DNA from: Phlegmacium glaucopus
Lineage: Eukaryota; Basidiomycota; Agaricomycetes; Agaricales; Cortinariaceae
NCBI GenBank assembly: GCA_015039465.1
Contig: MU130031.1
Span: 131,470-195,469, forward strand
Direction: 5' to 3'
DNA length: 64,000 nucleotides
The notes below the pieces were generated by a model. It was not told the origin of the DNA and searched no databases. It saw only the letters and a list, made by a program, of their open reading frames with translations. Shown here in pieces: positions 24,767-35,530 of this stretch. Every line of letters starts with the position of its first letter. The first letter of the stretch is position 1. The position numbers and the translations under genes were made by a program.

Positions 24767-25319
24767 TATTTATCCTCTCACTTCCTCTTGACTTCAGCTA
24801 ACTTGACACGATCGAGGTTGACTCCTGGGCCAATTTACTCCCTACAATATTCGTTTAAACCATAGAAGTTTTGTATGCAAAATATAGTATGCATCTTGTA
24901 CAATTTTTTGTCAGAGGATATGCATACTTTGAATACAATTTGGCTGAAATGGCGAAGAAAGCATCGCATAACTTTCGTAAGTTTACCAAAAGGGAAGCAT
25001 TCAAATCCTCTGAAAGTCGCAATTGGCCTTCGTTGGAAACCTGATCGTCGACGAAAAATTATATCATAAATATGTAAATGTTAATAGAGACTGAAAGACT
25101 TTACAGGCTGTGAACGCGAAGTAGCAGTGGGCGCCGGCGGCACCTTTCCACTCCGGTGGCCAAGAGTTATCTTGTTAACTACTTCGCGTGAGACAAACTG
25201 AGGTATAAAATATTAGTAACAATAAAATAAAATTAACAGAAACATACAGTTGGGCTTTCTTGGGGCTGAATTTCTTCTTCAACATCGGTCGGTACTTCTG
25301 CTCGCTTGTTATAGAAACT
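24767..25319. other. Intergenic with an 11-bp inverted repeat
   Basis: No full gene. Arms ACGCGAAGTAG (25114-25124) and CTACTTCGCGT (25179-25189) flank a 54-bp GC-rich loop that stands out from AT-rich surroundings. On the minus strand, 25120-25320 could hold two exons joined by an intron with GTATGT...CAG borders. These would give truncated gene A copy 3 a new 3' end, but this is speculative. Confidence 0.4.
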
Positions 25320-25819
25320 ACACTGGTCTATGCAATTGGATCTTTACCTCCAAAAACAATGCCACAGAATCCAACCTCCCCTGATACTCTAGAAGCTTAT
25401 TGATGATCGGGACAAACTTGGGAGGTGGCCAGGGTAAAGGAGATTTCGAATATTATATTTATTGTATGACTGCCGAAAGACAACGATCAAACCCGAAGTA
25501 TCACCTAAGAGTCGCTTGAAATCGTCCTCGTGGTTCCTTAAGGACTGAAGAGAAAAGGATTAGTTATACTAGTAGGTGGGCACAATATAATGACGGTTAC
25601 CTCGCTGTCAGATGAATTTTTCAAAATGATGTCTGCTGCGTCAGATATCTGGTCTGGAAAGTTATCCGCGTTTTCCACAATTTCATCGATCACATCTTGA
25701 AGGATGACGATGTTGTCCCCAGCAATTTCTCGCCAGTCCAATGACTGGGGATCATCTTCGCCGTTCTGTTGCGATTCCTCGCTGGCGATGTCCTGAGGCT
25801 CTTGTCGTAAGAGTGACAT
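25320..25819 (-). pseudogene. Gene A copy 3, truncated
   Basis: Exon 1 (Met 25819, MSLLRQEPQD) and the first exon-intron border match A1 and A2 almost exactly. Exon 2 begins (LRNHEDDFKRLLG), then carries an indel that breaks the frame. A deletion between 'cctgata' and 'ctctagaag' near 25385 removes the third exon. The basic linker and the C-terminal SSISG motif are missing altogether. It keeps the same position relative to a family B gene (26569) as A1 has to B copy 1. Confidence 0.7.
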
Positions 25820-26568
25820 ATAGAGGATGGTGGAATGCTAGGAGGAGAGTATGGAAAAAGTTGGGGGGCACACCAGTGTCTCTTCGTTGCCATCGCTACG
25901 TAGTACGCACCCTTTATACGTCTTCTTGTCATAGAAATTCTGACACGATATTTTCCGGACAACAGGTTGGCGGAATATTGCATCCGAAAGGAGGACAATC
26001 GTACATAGGTGCCTCAAGGCTTGATGAATCAATTGCGTTGCCAGCACTGGTTCGGAACCGAATATGCTGGTATTATGTACATGTACGGCTATATATATGT
26101 CACAGTTCGGAATCGTTACATGGTTGCCACAGGTTGCCACTCAGAGCCACTCCGAGCCGCGAGCTTAGTAGCCACTATTTTGGGCGAGCTGTGAGCTGTG
26201 ACGGTAAATCGGCTCCCAGCTGCCTGAGCCGCCTGAGCTGCGTATCATATAGTATTGTGGATATCGTACCTCGGTGTCAGGATCGAAGATGATAACTGAG
26301 GAAAAAGGAGGTAAACGAACGAAAGTATATCAACGGGATTAAATGGATCATATGAAGTACTTGGGCCTCAGGCCTCAGGACCAAGTCCAACCTGTTCCAA
26401 CATGAATCGTTATAGACATTTAATATTTACGGCTCATCCACATCGCCGCGAGGGCTCCGCCCGAAACTCAGTTGTCAGTTGATATGTTGAATAGTGTTGA
26501 ATAGTATATCCCCACTGTCCCTCATATCGGGAAAGCACAATCATTTAAAAATACGCAACTGCCACTAC

Positions 26569-26892
26569 TTATTGATGATATGGATTTGCAACTGTGATGA
26601 ACTCAACGCCTGGTATACCCATTTGCTCTTTGATATTACGAGCGGCGTCGCTTTCTTCGAAGAGCTCGTATCGTCCAGGTGTCGCAGTAGGGTCTTCTTT
26701 CCGGTTCGTGACAAGAAGGAAAATAGGTTCCCTCTCATAGTCGCAAGCGAGGATACGGAGTGGGATGTTTTGGTTCCTGAGATAGCGGTTTACTGTACTC
26801 ATATACAGGCCCATAGTCGGTTTGAGTCCTCGTGGTTTACACCATTCAAGAACTTGGTCTTCGGTCATTTTGTAACCACCTACAAGATACAT
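26569..26892 (-). CDS. Family B: intact small conserved protein
   Basis: The only open copy of the family in this window, 107 residues if started at Met 26892. Core elements are DQVLEWCKPRG, VNRYLRNQNIPLRILACDYE, IFLLVTNRKEDP, YELFEESDAARNIKEQMG and a VEFITVANPYHQ end. A TAG acceptor just before GGYKMTED and an upstream GTAGGT donor near 26948 suggest a small extra first exon, so the true N-terminus may lie further upstream. Alternating helices and beta strands suggest a compact alpha/beta fold; no catalytic motif recognised. It sits 750 bp upstream of truncated gene A copy 3 on the same strand. Function unknown. Confidence 0.55.
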   Translation of the reverse strand: MYLVGGYKMTEDQVLEWCKPRGLKPTMGLYMSTVNRYLRNQNIPLRILACDYEREPIFLLVTNRKEDPTATPGRYELFEESDAARNIKEQMGIPGVEFITVANPYHQ

Positions 26893-27302
26893 CTAAGGGG
26901 AAATATCGTTAAACCCGTCTAGAGCTTGTATAATACACCTACCTCTGGAGGTAAAGACGAAATCAGTAATGAATCCTGAGGGTTGTCTTTTTTAAGATAT
27001 ATGTCAAGGTTCAAGCTCCGCTTGTCAATCGAGCAGGTGGCTACAGACTATATTACGTCTTTTTTTGTTTTATAGTAGCCACTTACGTGATTCTATTGCG
27101 GCCAAATGTTCGGTCATCTACGGTTCGACCCCTGCAGGTGAAAACAGACTAGCTGTGTCTTGCATAACCGTTTTTACCACCCGTATCTGTTTGTCCGTTA
27201 TGGACTGTCACGCATTGGTAAGCTGAGATCTAGAGATCGTGCGGACTGATGCAGTACTGATGAAGCTTGGCTGCCCAATTTGTCTTGTCACGGATAATAT
27301 TA

Positions 27303-27530
27303 CAGATCATCTCAACTGTGCCCCTTTCTATTTTACCGTCCACAGGTAAGCCCCAGTATTCATAAAAAAAAACAGCATGACAATTAATAAATGATCATTC
27401 ATCCTGCTCTTGATTTCAGATCATCTCAACTGTGCCCCTTTCTATTTTACCGTCCACAGGTAAGCCCCAGTATTCATAAAAAAAAACAGCATGACAATTA
27501 ATAAATGATCATTCATCCTGCTCTTGATTT
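27303..27530 (+). repeat. 114-bp tandem duplication containing an intron-like unit
   Basis: Two essentially identical 114-bp copies (27303-27416 and 27417-27530). Each unit starts right after or at a CAG, contains a CACAG|GTAAGC donor, an ATTAATAAATGATC region and ends with TTGATTTCAG, so each could be read as one exon plus one intron. It lies just upstream of the PD-(D/E)XK gene, in what would be its 5' leader. The right segmental copy lacks this region. Confidence 0.8.
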
Positions 27531-27620
27531 CATTCTAACTTCAATCCCAGTTCTTATCATAAGACGATCAGTGCATCAGACGCCAGGAGGACGTCTTAGC
27601 AAATATTCGATTTTAACAGG

Positions 27621-28235
27621 ATGAATCTGAATCCCGCCCTTTTAATCCCAAACTGGGTACACGAGCGCATTAGAGCTGCCGGAGGACACCTCTCCCCACG
27701 ATACGAGGCAGCTATGTACGGTCCTATCAATTCTTTCTTGGGGTGCTACTATCCGGTTACCGTCGGCTTTATGGTGAAACCACAGGGGAAGATACGCCCT
27801 GAACATGTGACCGACATTCGCGAAGAAGAACTAGCCCGTGTTTCCATCGATTCTTATGGTGGCGAGGTACTTTCGAGAGACCAACGTGGTGGGGAAAAAG
27901 GCGTACTGGTCCCCGACTTTATTGTGGTAAAAGCAACCTCATCCTTGTATATGGATCGGGTTTTGCTAATTGTTGAGATCAAACGCCATGATGAGTCCCC
28001 TCTAGTCGCACACGAGCAACTGTTGGCTTACATGGAGGCATTTGCTGATAAGACAAAATATTTCGATGGGGGCAAACTTTTCGAACAGCTTTACGGAATG
28101 CTGGTTATGGGCAACCAAGCCTCCCTGTTTACGGTGAAGCACAACGAAGAGGCAGTTATAACCATTTTTCATGATATGAATAGCGTCGAGGTACAGCAAT
28201 TTTTACGAGATATCGCGATTCGCAACTGGCTCTAG
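27621..28235 (+). CDS. PD-(D/E)XK nuclease-like fungal protein
   Basis: An uninterrupted 204-residue frame. The signature of the PD-(D/E)XK superfamily is clear: VPDFIVV with Pro98-Asp99, a spacer with a turn and a strand, then LLIVEIKR with Glu119-x-Lys121. The N-terminal part (MYGPINSFLGCYYPVTVGFM) and the following IRPEHVTD are as in the large family of agaricomycete proteins of this type. The C-terminal half has helices (EQLLAYMEAFADKTKYF) and strands (AVITIFHD) completing the fold. It could be a nuclease or a catalytically retained relative of transposon- or Crinkler-associated domains; the role is not known (family knowledge plus inference). A broken copy lies at 50764. Confidence 0.7.
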   Translation: MNLNPALLIPNWVHERIRAAGGHLSPRYEAAMYGPINSFLGCYYPVTVGFMVKPQGKIRPEHVTDIREEELARVSIDSYGGEVLSRDQRGGEKGVLVPDFIVVKATSSLYMDRVLLIVEIKRHDESPLVAHEQLLAYMEAFADKTKYFDGGKLFEQLYGMLVMGNQASLFTVKHNEEAVITIFHDMNSVEVQQFLRDIAIRNWL

Positions 28236-28597
28236 TTACTTCTTCACTGTTATAAATTTTAAACCAAGAGCCAATACAGTGTACAATATTTTAATTGTTC
28301 TGATCACAATTGAAGGATTTGGAAATATTTCATGGGAAAAGAGAGTCGGCGTCGACATTGGATTTTTCCTTTAAGGTGGCAACGAAACCAGTACCGCATG
28401 GATGTACGCGTTATCGACGTCACGGTCCCGTGCCCGCCACCGTAGTTGGTTGAGATTTGGCAAAAGGTCGACATGGATGCCTGATTGTCGTCTGAAGAGA
28501 CTGGCAGATTCAACGGTTTAACGTTTAACGTTTGACTTTATGTAATTCAATATCATACAAAGTATTGACTACAGAAACCAGTTACTAGTATCTGGTT
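28236..28597. other. Intergenic between convergent genes
   Basis: The PD-(D/E)XK gene and the BCAS3 gene converge here. No coding frame supported; shared with 51150-51575 in the right copy, which has an extra ~70 bp near 51300. Confidence 0.4.
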
Positions 28598-31500
28598 TTA
28601 CTTGCGCCTCTGCCTGCCTTTCCTCTTCGAACTCGAGACAGGAATAACTGCAGTAGTTCTCGCTTGTTCTTCATCTAGATACCCGACTGCAGAGAGGTCA
28701 TCGAACTGCTCAGCCTCATCAATCGCCGACTCGTCCTGTTGATCCCATCCATTTGCACTCCAAATCTCCTCATCAACTGTACCAACTACATCGTTATCAT
28801 CCACCAACGGTAGATGACGCTGGGAAGGATGATGTATACTGGCATCGGCGGGAGTATCAAGACCCAACGAGGAAGTTGAGTCGGCGCTGGTACCATCACG
28901 TGAAGTGCCCCGAGAAGTGGATGTTTCATCACGGTGCCTTGTCGTGGGTACTTGAAGACCGCTACCACTACCGTCGTCGTCATCGACATCACGAGTCACG
29001 AAATCCTCGTCTTCTTCATCAAACTCAAGAGGAACAGGACCCGACAGGCTGCTATCTGAACGTGGTAACAGCTGAGGCGAACGAACTCTATGCATTTCCC
29101 TTCTAATCCGTCCCAAACCTTCACTCACCCCGTCCCCAATGCCAGCCATCGTCCGTATTGGGATTGAATTTCGGAAAGACTTTGGTTTAGCACCAGGTAC
29201 TCCGTTCGGATACATCGGTAGGATGATTGGTAAATTAGAGTTATCAAAGCTTCCTGAGATGGCTGATGCGATTGGTTCATCGAAAGAAGATGAAGTACCT
29301 CGAATATCCCGTGGTACGGAGAAGCCTTCGATGAAGGCAGCAGAGTTATTGCTTGGGCCACCTGAGGAATAAGCGCTGATTTCGACTTGTTTGCGAACTT
29401 GGATTTGGTCACCGCAAATGTCGAATTGGTGGCGACGGATGAGAGCATGATAGTCTTCGCCAAGAGTATGGAAAGAGAATTGATGAGAAAGGTAGATGGA
29501 GCGAGGTAGAACATGTCGAGAGTTGGAGCAGGTCGTAAGTTCGGCTTCAGAAAGCCAGCTAAGTAAAAGGAAAACAGTTGTTAGTACGATTCATGCTGAA
29601 AAAAAACCGAAAGGACGCACTCTCCGCCCAACAACCCTGCCTCAAGTTTGACATTAGGGCTAACAATGGGCTGCTTAATTTCGACCCAATCCGTTCTTCT
29701 CTGCAAATGCCATGTTGCAACAGTACTTTCTTTCGCCACAAGCTCCACAACCGGAGAATCCGCAACCAACGATTGTTTATTACCACTCCCACCAGATCTC
29801 GACGGAGACACAGCCAGTTTTCCGGCGCCACCCATTCCAGGAAGTGATATACTGGTTACACCCAGCGCCTGAACCGAAGCTGCGGCTGCCGCCATTCCCA
29901 AACCCTGCTCACGAACAAGGTGTTGATCCAAAGAGAGTCGACGAAGAGAAAGAACCCCATCTGCCGGATCGAAAAGTAATACGTCTTGAAACTGTTGCTG
30001 TTTGATTTGTTGATGAGATGGGATTGTTGGCGACGAAGTTGCTTTAGAATTGGAGACGAGTTGTTGAGGAAGAAGTCGGGGGGATTGTGAAATATCGAGA
30101 GGAGAAATGAATGTGAAAACTAGCGGGGCGTTAGGATGGTCTGGCGCTGAGCTCTGTCTAGTACCGCGTAGTCTGATTAAAGGTGATAGTTCGGTTAATG
30201 GATGATTCTTAACGACGATAGTAAGCAACGCTTTCAAGAGAAGGAGAAAAGTAAACGTACTATAACATCGATATTCCTAACCCTTCCCTCCAAATGGCTC
30301 GCGATATCGGCTTTGCCACCATAAGGATTAACAGGAAATACATGAACCGTGCGTTTCCTCGTCCCAATTGCCAACCACCGACCATCCTTCGACCAATCAG
30401 CACCCTCCACAACAGCTGACGTCCGTCCTCGACGCAGTGTGTATACCTGCATCGAATTCAAAGCCTGCTGATGAAGATGGCCACTCCATCGTTTCCTCTT
30501 CTCCGTCTCGTTATTATCTCCTCGATCCATCCTCGATCCACCGAATACTGCAGAGGAAAGGACGACAGAAGCGGTAGGGCGGATCTTGAATGTCTTCACC
30601 ACATATCCGTCTCTTTGAATAACGGCTAGGTTCATCCCATCCGCTGAGAAATGGAGATCTGCGATAGGCTGGCTACGAGAAGACATGAACTCGTCGACCT
30701 TGACTGGCGGAAGGACGTTGATGACAGAGGACGGATTCGGTGTAGCTTCAGTGCTCTTCTCCCCAGAAACACCAGCTGAAATCATCAACGGGGAAAGATC
30801 AACTACGGTGATATAATATCCATAACTTGCAGATATTGACGATTTCGTGGAGGGTGCGACAGTAGTGACATGATAACCGGAAACGGAAGAAGTGTTTGAA
30901 AGCCTCCTTTCTCTCAATCTTTGAGCCACAACTTCATCACTCCCATCATCAACGACAGGAGCAGTATCGGGAGCACTCCTCGATACGAACCTCCCTCCTA
31001 GTCCTCCTGATACCAAACCCTCTCCGCCACGACTGGCTCTGCCAACATCTCCACCACCTCCACCACCGCCAACCCTACTCTTCGCAGCCCCATACGCCAT
31101 CCCACCCAACAACTTCATCCCACCCAAAACTGTCTCTCCAACCTTCAACGCCGCCTGTCCCAAATCAGCCTGCGTCATATTCGTCACCTTTCCAAGATTC
31201 ATCCCAATAGATCCCGATCCCAACCCTAAACCAAACGGAGTAGGAGAAGAGGATAAGCTGGAATTAGGATTAGAAGTAGTTGAAGATGATGATGAAAGTC
31301 GATGTTTTGATTTGATGGATGATGGAACATGGAGAGGGGAAAAAGAAGGTGATGGTGAGGCGTATGCGAGAAGACGATGAGAGAGTGCGAAAACGGGGTG
31401 AGGATTATCAAGGTGGTATTGTCGTCGATGATGATTGCCAGAATTATCATGAGAGACGTCGTCGATAGATAATCGGGCTAGTGGTACAGGCTTGCTTGAA

Positions 31501-33012
31501 ATAATTGGGGATTGGGGTGGTGATGGTTGGGATGAATGATGGCCTAAACCTGAAGTCGAGGAAGGAGCAGCGGTAGTAGTTGTGCTATGATGAGGTAAGG
31601 GTGAAAATGGTTCAAGCGACGTTGATGGAACAATATGCAGAGTCTGGAATGTCGTTGACGAAAGAACGAGTAAAGCGGGCGGTGAAGTCATGCTCTAGAA
31701 ATTCAGTTTAGTTCTACACAGGTAAGACGGACAGGATGACTTACGACGATGATAAAATAATCATTCGCGGTAAAGGTCGAAGTGGATCCAGGTAAAGTAA
31801 GTCGTTTCAGCAGTTGATGTTTTCGCAGCGAGTACAAGACGAATGACGAGTCGCATTCTCCATCTTCGATATAGTCCGTTTGCATCCTTGAGGAATCAAG
31901 AGTTTAATACCAACAAAAAGGGGTAGAATAAGATAAGACGCACAGAATACCAAGCAGAGGTCGATCCTCCTCGAATGGATCTTTCATGTCTGGACCCGAC
32001 GCAGGTAACAAAGCGGCATGAATGACTTTGACCATCATTCCTTCTTCTTGCCTTCTCGTAGAACCTCTTCTCCCATTACCCAATATCATGCTCCATTCTG
32101 CAGAATCAAAATTGAGGTTCAAGATTTCCGAAATCGCGCTCAAGTCCGAGCAATCCCAGATTTGAAGACCAACTGGGTAAGCGAGGATGAGGAAACGTCT
32201 ATAGATTAAGGAACATAGTCAACGAGTGTTCGTTTTAGGATATGGGAAGGAAATAAGGAAGGAAAAATAGCGAAACGAATGGAAAAAGAAACATACCGGT
32301 CAGCTAACATGTCCCACCGAGCCCACTGGATAACGTCAATACCCCCTGCAGCCCCACCACGTCCAGGCGGATTGTCCACAGCGGCAGTGCTGTTAACAAT
32401 CGGTGCTGCCGTATCAAATCCAGGTCGACGATTTTGTATCATGGCACGTGCAAGACCTGAGGCTGACGATTCTGAAGGTTGTTCTTCACGACCTTGTCCG
32501 TAGCCGTAGCCGTATCCATGACCTCCATATTCATAGTTCTCCTCTCCTTCAAATCCCTCCCGTTCATAATCCCTCTCAAATTCCTGTCGAGATACCTTCC
32601 TACCCCTCGCGTCTCCTCTACCACCCAATCCTAGCCCCAATCCCGTGTTTGTATCCATTCGCAAATCACTGCTGAATCTCCCAAAACTGACTGGTCGCGA
32701 AACAAGCGGAGGAGAAGGTGCAGCTGACGGAATAGGTATATGTATTGAGGAAGGTACATATGACCGAAGAGTTCGGGTTAAGGAATGGAATGTAGACGGA
32801 CTTTGGACGTGTGGAGATATCGGCGTGTAAGAGTCACGGGAAGGAGAGCGAGTGGAGGTGTGTTGGTTGGATGGAGGGGTTGGATAGGCCATGGCGAATG
32901 GTGGATTTGAAGCATTGCGCGATGATGTCTGTGGGGTTGAACTGGGTGAGGAAAAAGGCGGAAAAAGCGTGTCGTCAGTAAATTGTGAAATGAGATTTTG
33001 AAAATAAGACAT
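28598..33012 (-). CDS. BCAS3-type WD40 beta-propeller protein
   Basis: A multi-exon gene read from Met 33012 (MSYFQNLISQF). A low-complexity Ser/Pro/Gly-rich start is followed by propeller blades: LLILAYPVGLQIWDCSDL, DPFEEDRPLLGIL, DSSFVLYSLRKHQLLKRL, then a long exon with PIADLHFSADGMNLAVIQRD, YTLRRGRTSAVVEGADWSKD and a GRWLAIGTRKRTVHVFPVNP block continuing into YGGK. This is the BCAS3 family hallmark. The BCAS3 C-terminal domain follows (RSIYLSHQFSFHTL). The end is acidic, then SSKRKGRQRRK. In animals BCAS3 binds phosphoinositides and pairs with PHAF1 at phagophores (established); a role in fungal autophagy is inference. Introns with short Ser-rich exon inserts vary between copies. This copy looks complete; the right-hand copy is dead. 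Confidence 0.8.
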
Positions 33013-33348
33013 GATTTGCTGTAAGGTCAAGAAAAGGCTTAGACGAAAGTAAATGGCTGATGACCGGATGAAAGAGAGAACAAATGTTGAGAGTGGCTGT
33101 TCGGTTTCGTACCCTCGAACGTGAGAGGCAGAGTCAACACGTGTGTTCCATCCGTCGGTCATAAAGGACATCAAGTTAAATTCGACTGCGATCAAGATCC
33201 CAAATAATAGAATAGGTATAATCCATTGAATTGTGTGAAAGAAGGTGGATCGAGAAATAAGATCCGAATTGAATTGAATATATCATGAAGCGTTCCCCTC
33301 CTCTTTTAACTGAGAGGGAGGAGGGGATAAAGAAACGAAATATGAAGC

Positions 33349-33876
33349 CTACCTCGAATACGTAGGCCAGCGAGTATGTCCACCTGAAGGACTTGTGACT
33401 GGACTATCGACGTGGCCGCCATAGCCAGGCTGATCGTCGTAAACCTCTTCTTGATATCCCACACCTCTAAGTGGAATCGGCAACGGCGGGGGGGAATGGT
33501 CTTCGTCCGGTTCAAGTTCAGGAAGATTTGCTTCCCTAAAGGGTGGAGACCGATAAGTCTGCGAAAGGATATCATCTTCTTCATCGGGTTGCAAAAAGCC
33601 TAGTGTAGAGTTTCCTGGTGGGAGCTGGATGTGCCGGAGAGGTGGTGGAGTAGGCGTATCGAAATCTATGAGTCGGTCATCAACCTCGCGGGTGGTACTA
33701 ACTACAGGTTGGTGAATGGAGGAAGGGTGATGTGAGCCAGGTGAGAGACGGTCCTCCTCTGGTAGCGGTGTAGGAAGTTGGGTCGGGGGCGAAGGCCTTG
33801 GGGAAAGCTGAACTTGAACGTTTGATTTTTCTTTGTTATTCCGAGCATTATTGTGACGAGAAGAGCGTGCTGGCAT
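33349..33876 (-). CDS. Proline-rich N-terminal exon or separate small protein
   Basis: Frame from Met 33876 (MPARSSRHNNARNN), 175 codons to the stop, probably spliced at a GTAGGC donor near 33350. It is disordered and Pro/Asp/Glu-rich (PRPSPPTQLPTPLPEEDR, ELEPDEDHSPPPLP). It lies just upstream of BCAS3 on the same strand. A splice from its donor to the acceptor before Met 33012 does not keep frame in my reading, so it is either an upstream exon with one more intron I cannot place, or its own gene. It is deleted from the right copy together with the BCAS3 start. Confidence 0.4.
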   Translation of the reverse strand: MPARSSRHNNARNNKEKSNVQVQLSPRPSPPTQLPTPLPEEDRLSPGSHHPSSIHQPVVSTTREVDDRLIDFDTPTPPPLRHIQLPPGNSTLGFLQPDEEDDILSQTYRSPPFREANLPELEPDEDHSPPPLPIPLRGVGYQEEVYDDQPGYGGHVDSPVTSPSGGHTRWPTYSR

Positions 33877-34459
33877 TAATTAAATAAATGAAAAAAGTCC
33901 CTGTTGAAAGTAAAGGGTAAGTGGTATGAAATTGAACGACAGGACTGCAACTGACTTGTTTATTACTATGAGTCAGAAAGCGTGGGGAATTAAAAGTTGG
34001 ATCTGATGCAAGTGAATGCCAGATCAGCTATTCGAGATAAGACAGTACAACACAAGACAGCTATTTCAGAGGTTTCAACGGTTCTGGTCACCGCTAGTAC
34101 GTTGAGCAGGAGCAAGTCAGACAACTCCTTATCAACAGCAATTCAGTCACACTTGTCACAACATGAATTATGCCTGTCACCGCCCATTTTTGCGTGCCTC
34201 AGTATAGTAGCCGCCTTACCTCGGCACTATATATATGAATCTGACCGGATGTTTGGCAGACCCGATACGGTAGACAACATGTCTGAGCGCCGCCGCAAAC
34301 GCAAACGTAGTCTACAAGGGTAGACCCGAATGCCTCAGCGCGCTGAGGGAAGAAACGGAAGTCGAGTTGGATGCGATCATGGCACATGTTACTGCGCTAG
34401 AGTTAATCCTGAACGCTGCCAAAAACCAGTGCGCCTCATTTTCGTTACTTCGCTAACGG

Positions 34460-35530
34460 TTTTCTAGAGAATCAGCTTCTCTGTGATCACCAAAGATGAA
34501 CTTGGGAAGCTTGGCATAATCAAGAAGCCTCTCGTCTTTTCCTTACAGAAAGTCACTGAATTAGCCTCGTCACTGTCGCCGAAGGTAGAAGTTGAAGTTC
34601 CACAACTGCGCGCCCGAATCTTGGAGATCTATGAGCATGTGAACATGGATGTACGTCTTACAGTTTCTCCTGTCTCATCGCTTAGATTTGTTTGCAGTTT
34701 GAACCTGGTTCATGCATGGTTCTCGACGCTATATTACTGTCGTTGGTAAGGATAGCCCTCACGAGGACGGTGGTTGCCATTTTTCCAGAAATGAGGATAT
34801 CTCCGACCCACAAATCCTTTTTGACACCGAACTATGTGTCGCCGTTCCACTTCCTTTCTTTCTCAACAAGAATCTTCAGATAATTGCTGACAAGGGCTGC
34901 CAGTCTCCCTACTGTAAAGTCTAACCCTCTTCCTGGCGAAACGAGGGGAATTGTCATTCTCGATGTCGATAAATTATCTCAAACTGGAAAAAGAAAAAGA
35001 GCTGACCTGATTCACAAACTGGAGGTGCAAAACGAAACTCCTCGGTGGGCTCTTCCTATCGCCAAACCGAAGCTTGAACCATACCTTTGCCCCAGCCATT
35101 CATTGTCCAGCGGCAACAATAGACTAACATCTTCGTTGTTCTGGACCTCTCGCTATCATGTCATCTCTGCCTCCAGTCCATCCTCAAGTAGCAACGAGGC
35201 CTCAGTCTGGCCGTGCTCTCGGTTCATGTAGCCATCAGCACTCACAGGGACATGGAGCCGACTTGATTATCACCCACTGGGACAATGATGCACCCAACTC
35301 TCCACCGCCTCGCAAACAAGGATCATGTGGCCGCGTAGCCAAGAGCAGAAAAAGGTTGTAAAGGTGTTGCCTTCGTTTCTTGTTATGTGGCCTTCACTAA
35401 AGCTCTTTTTCACAGAGTCTTTCCCTCTGATAGTTCCTTTCTCCCCGCTTCGCTGGCTCTCAACTTTGACTCGGAACTATTTGCTTCTGGCTCGCTTGGA
35501 CGCTCTGGACTTTGACTTCCTCGTGGTATA
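34460..35530 (+). pseudogene. Decayed gene of unknown family (left copy)
   Basis: Exon-like pieces remain on the plus strand: ITKDELGKLGIIKKPLVFSL with a following helix, a GTACGT...GCAG intron, then FEPGSCMVLDAILLSL. Later pieces read NEDISDPQILFDTELCVAVP and RGIVILDVDKLSQTGKRKRA. The pieces lie in different frames without clean splice sites between them. The same pieces occur at 54985-56060 with their own indels, so decay probably began before or soon after the duplication. The DAILLSL + FPEMRI order resembles proteins common in agaricomycetes, but I cannot name the family. Confidence 0.35.

Noticed and set aside
25741..26292. 183-codon plus-strand frame
   Set aside because: It is antisense to exon 1 of gene A copy 3 and its upstream region and has no domain character.
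28753..29106. 117-codon plus-strand frame
   Set aside because: Antisense to the acidic last exon of BCAS3.
30896..31210. His/Ser/Pro-rich plus-strand frame, also at 53353-53640
   Set aside because: Antisense shadow of the low-complexity BCAS3 exon in both copies.
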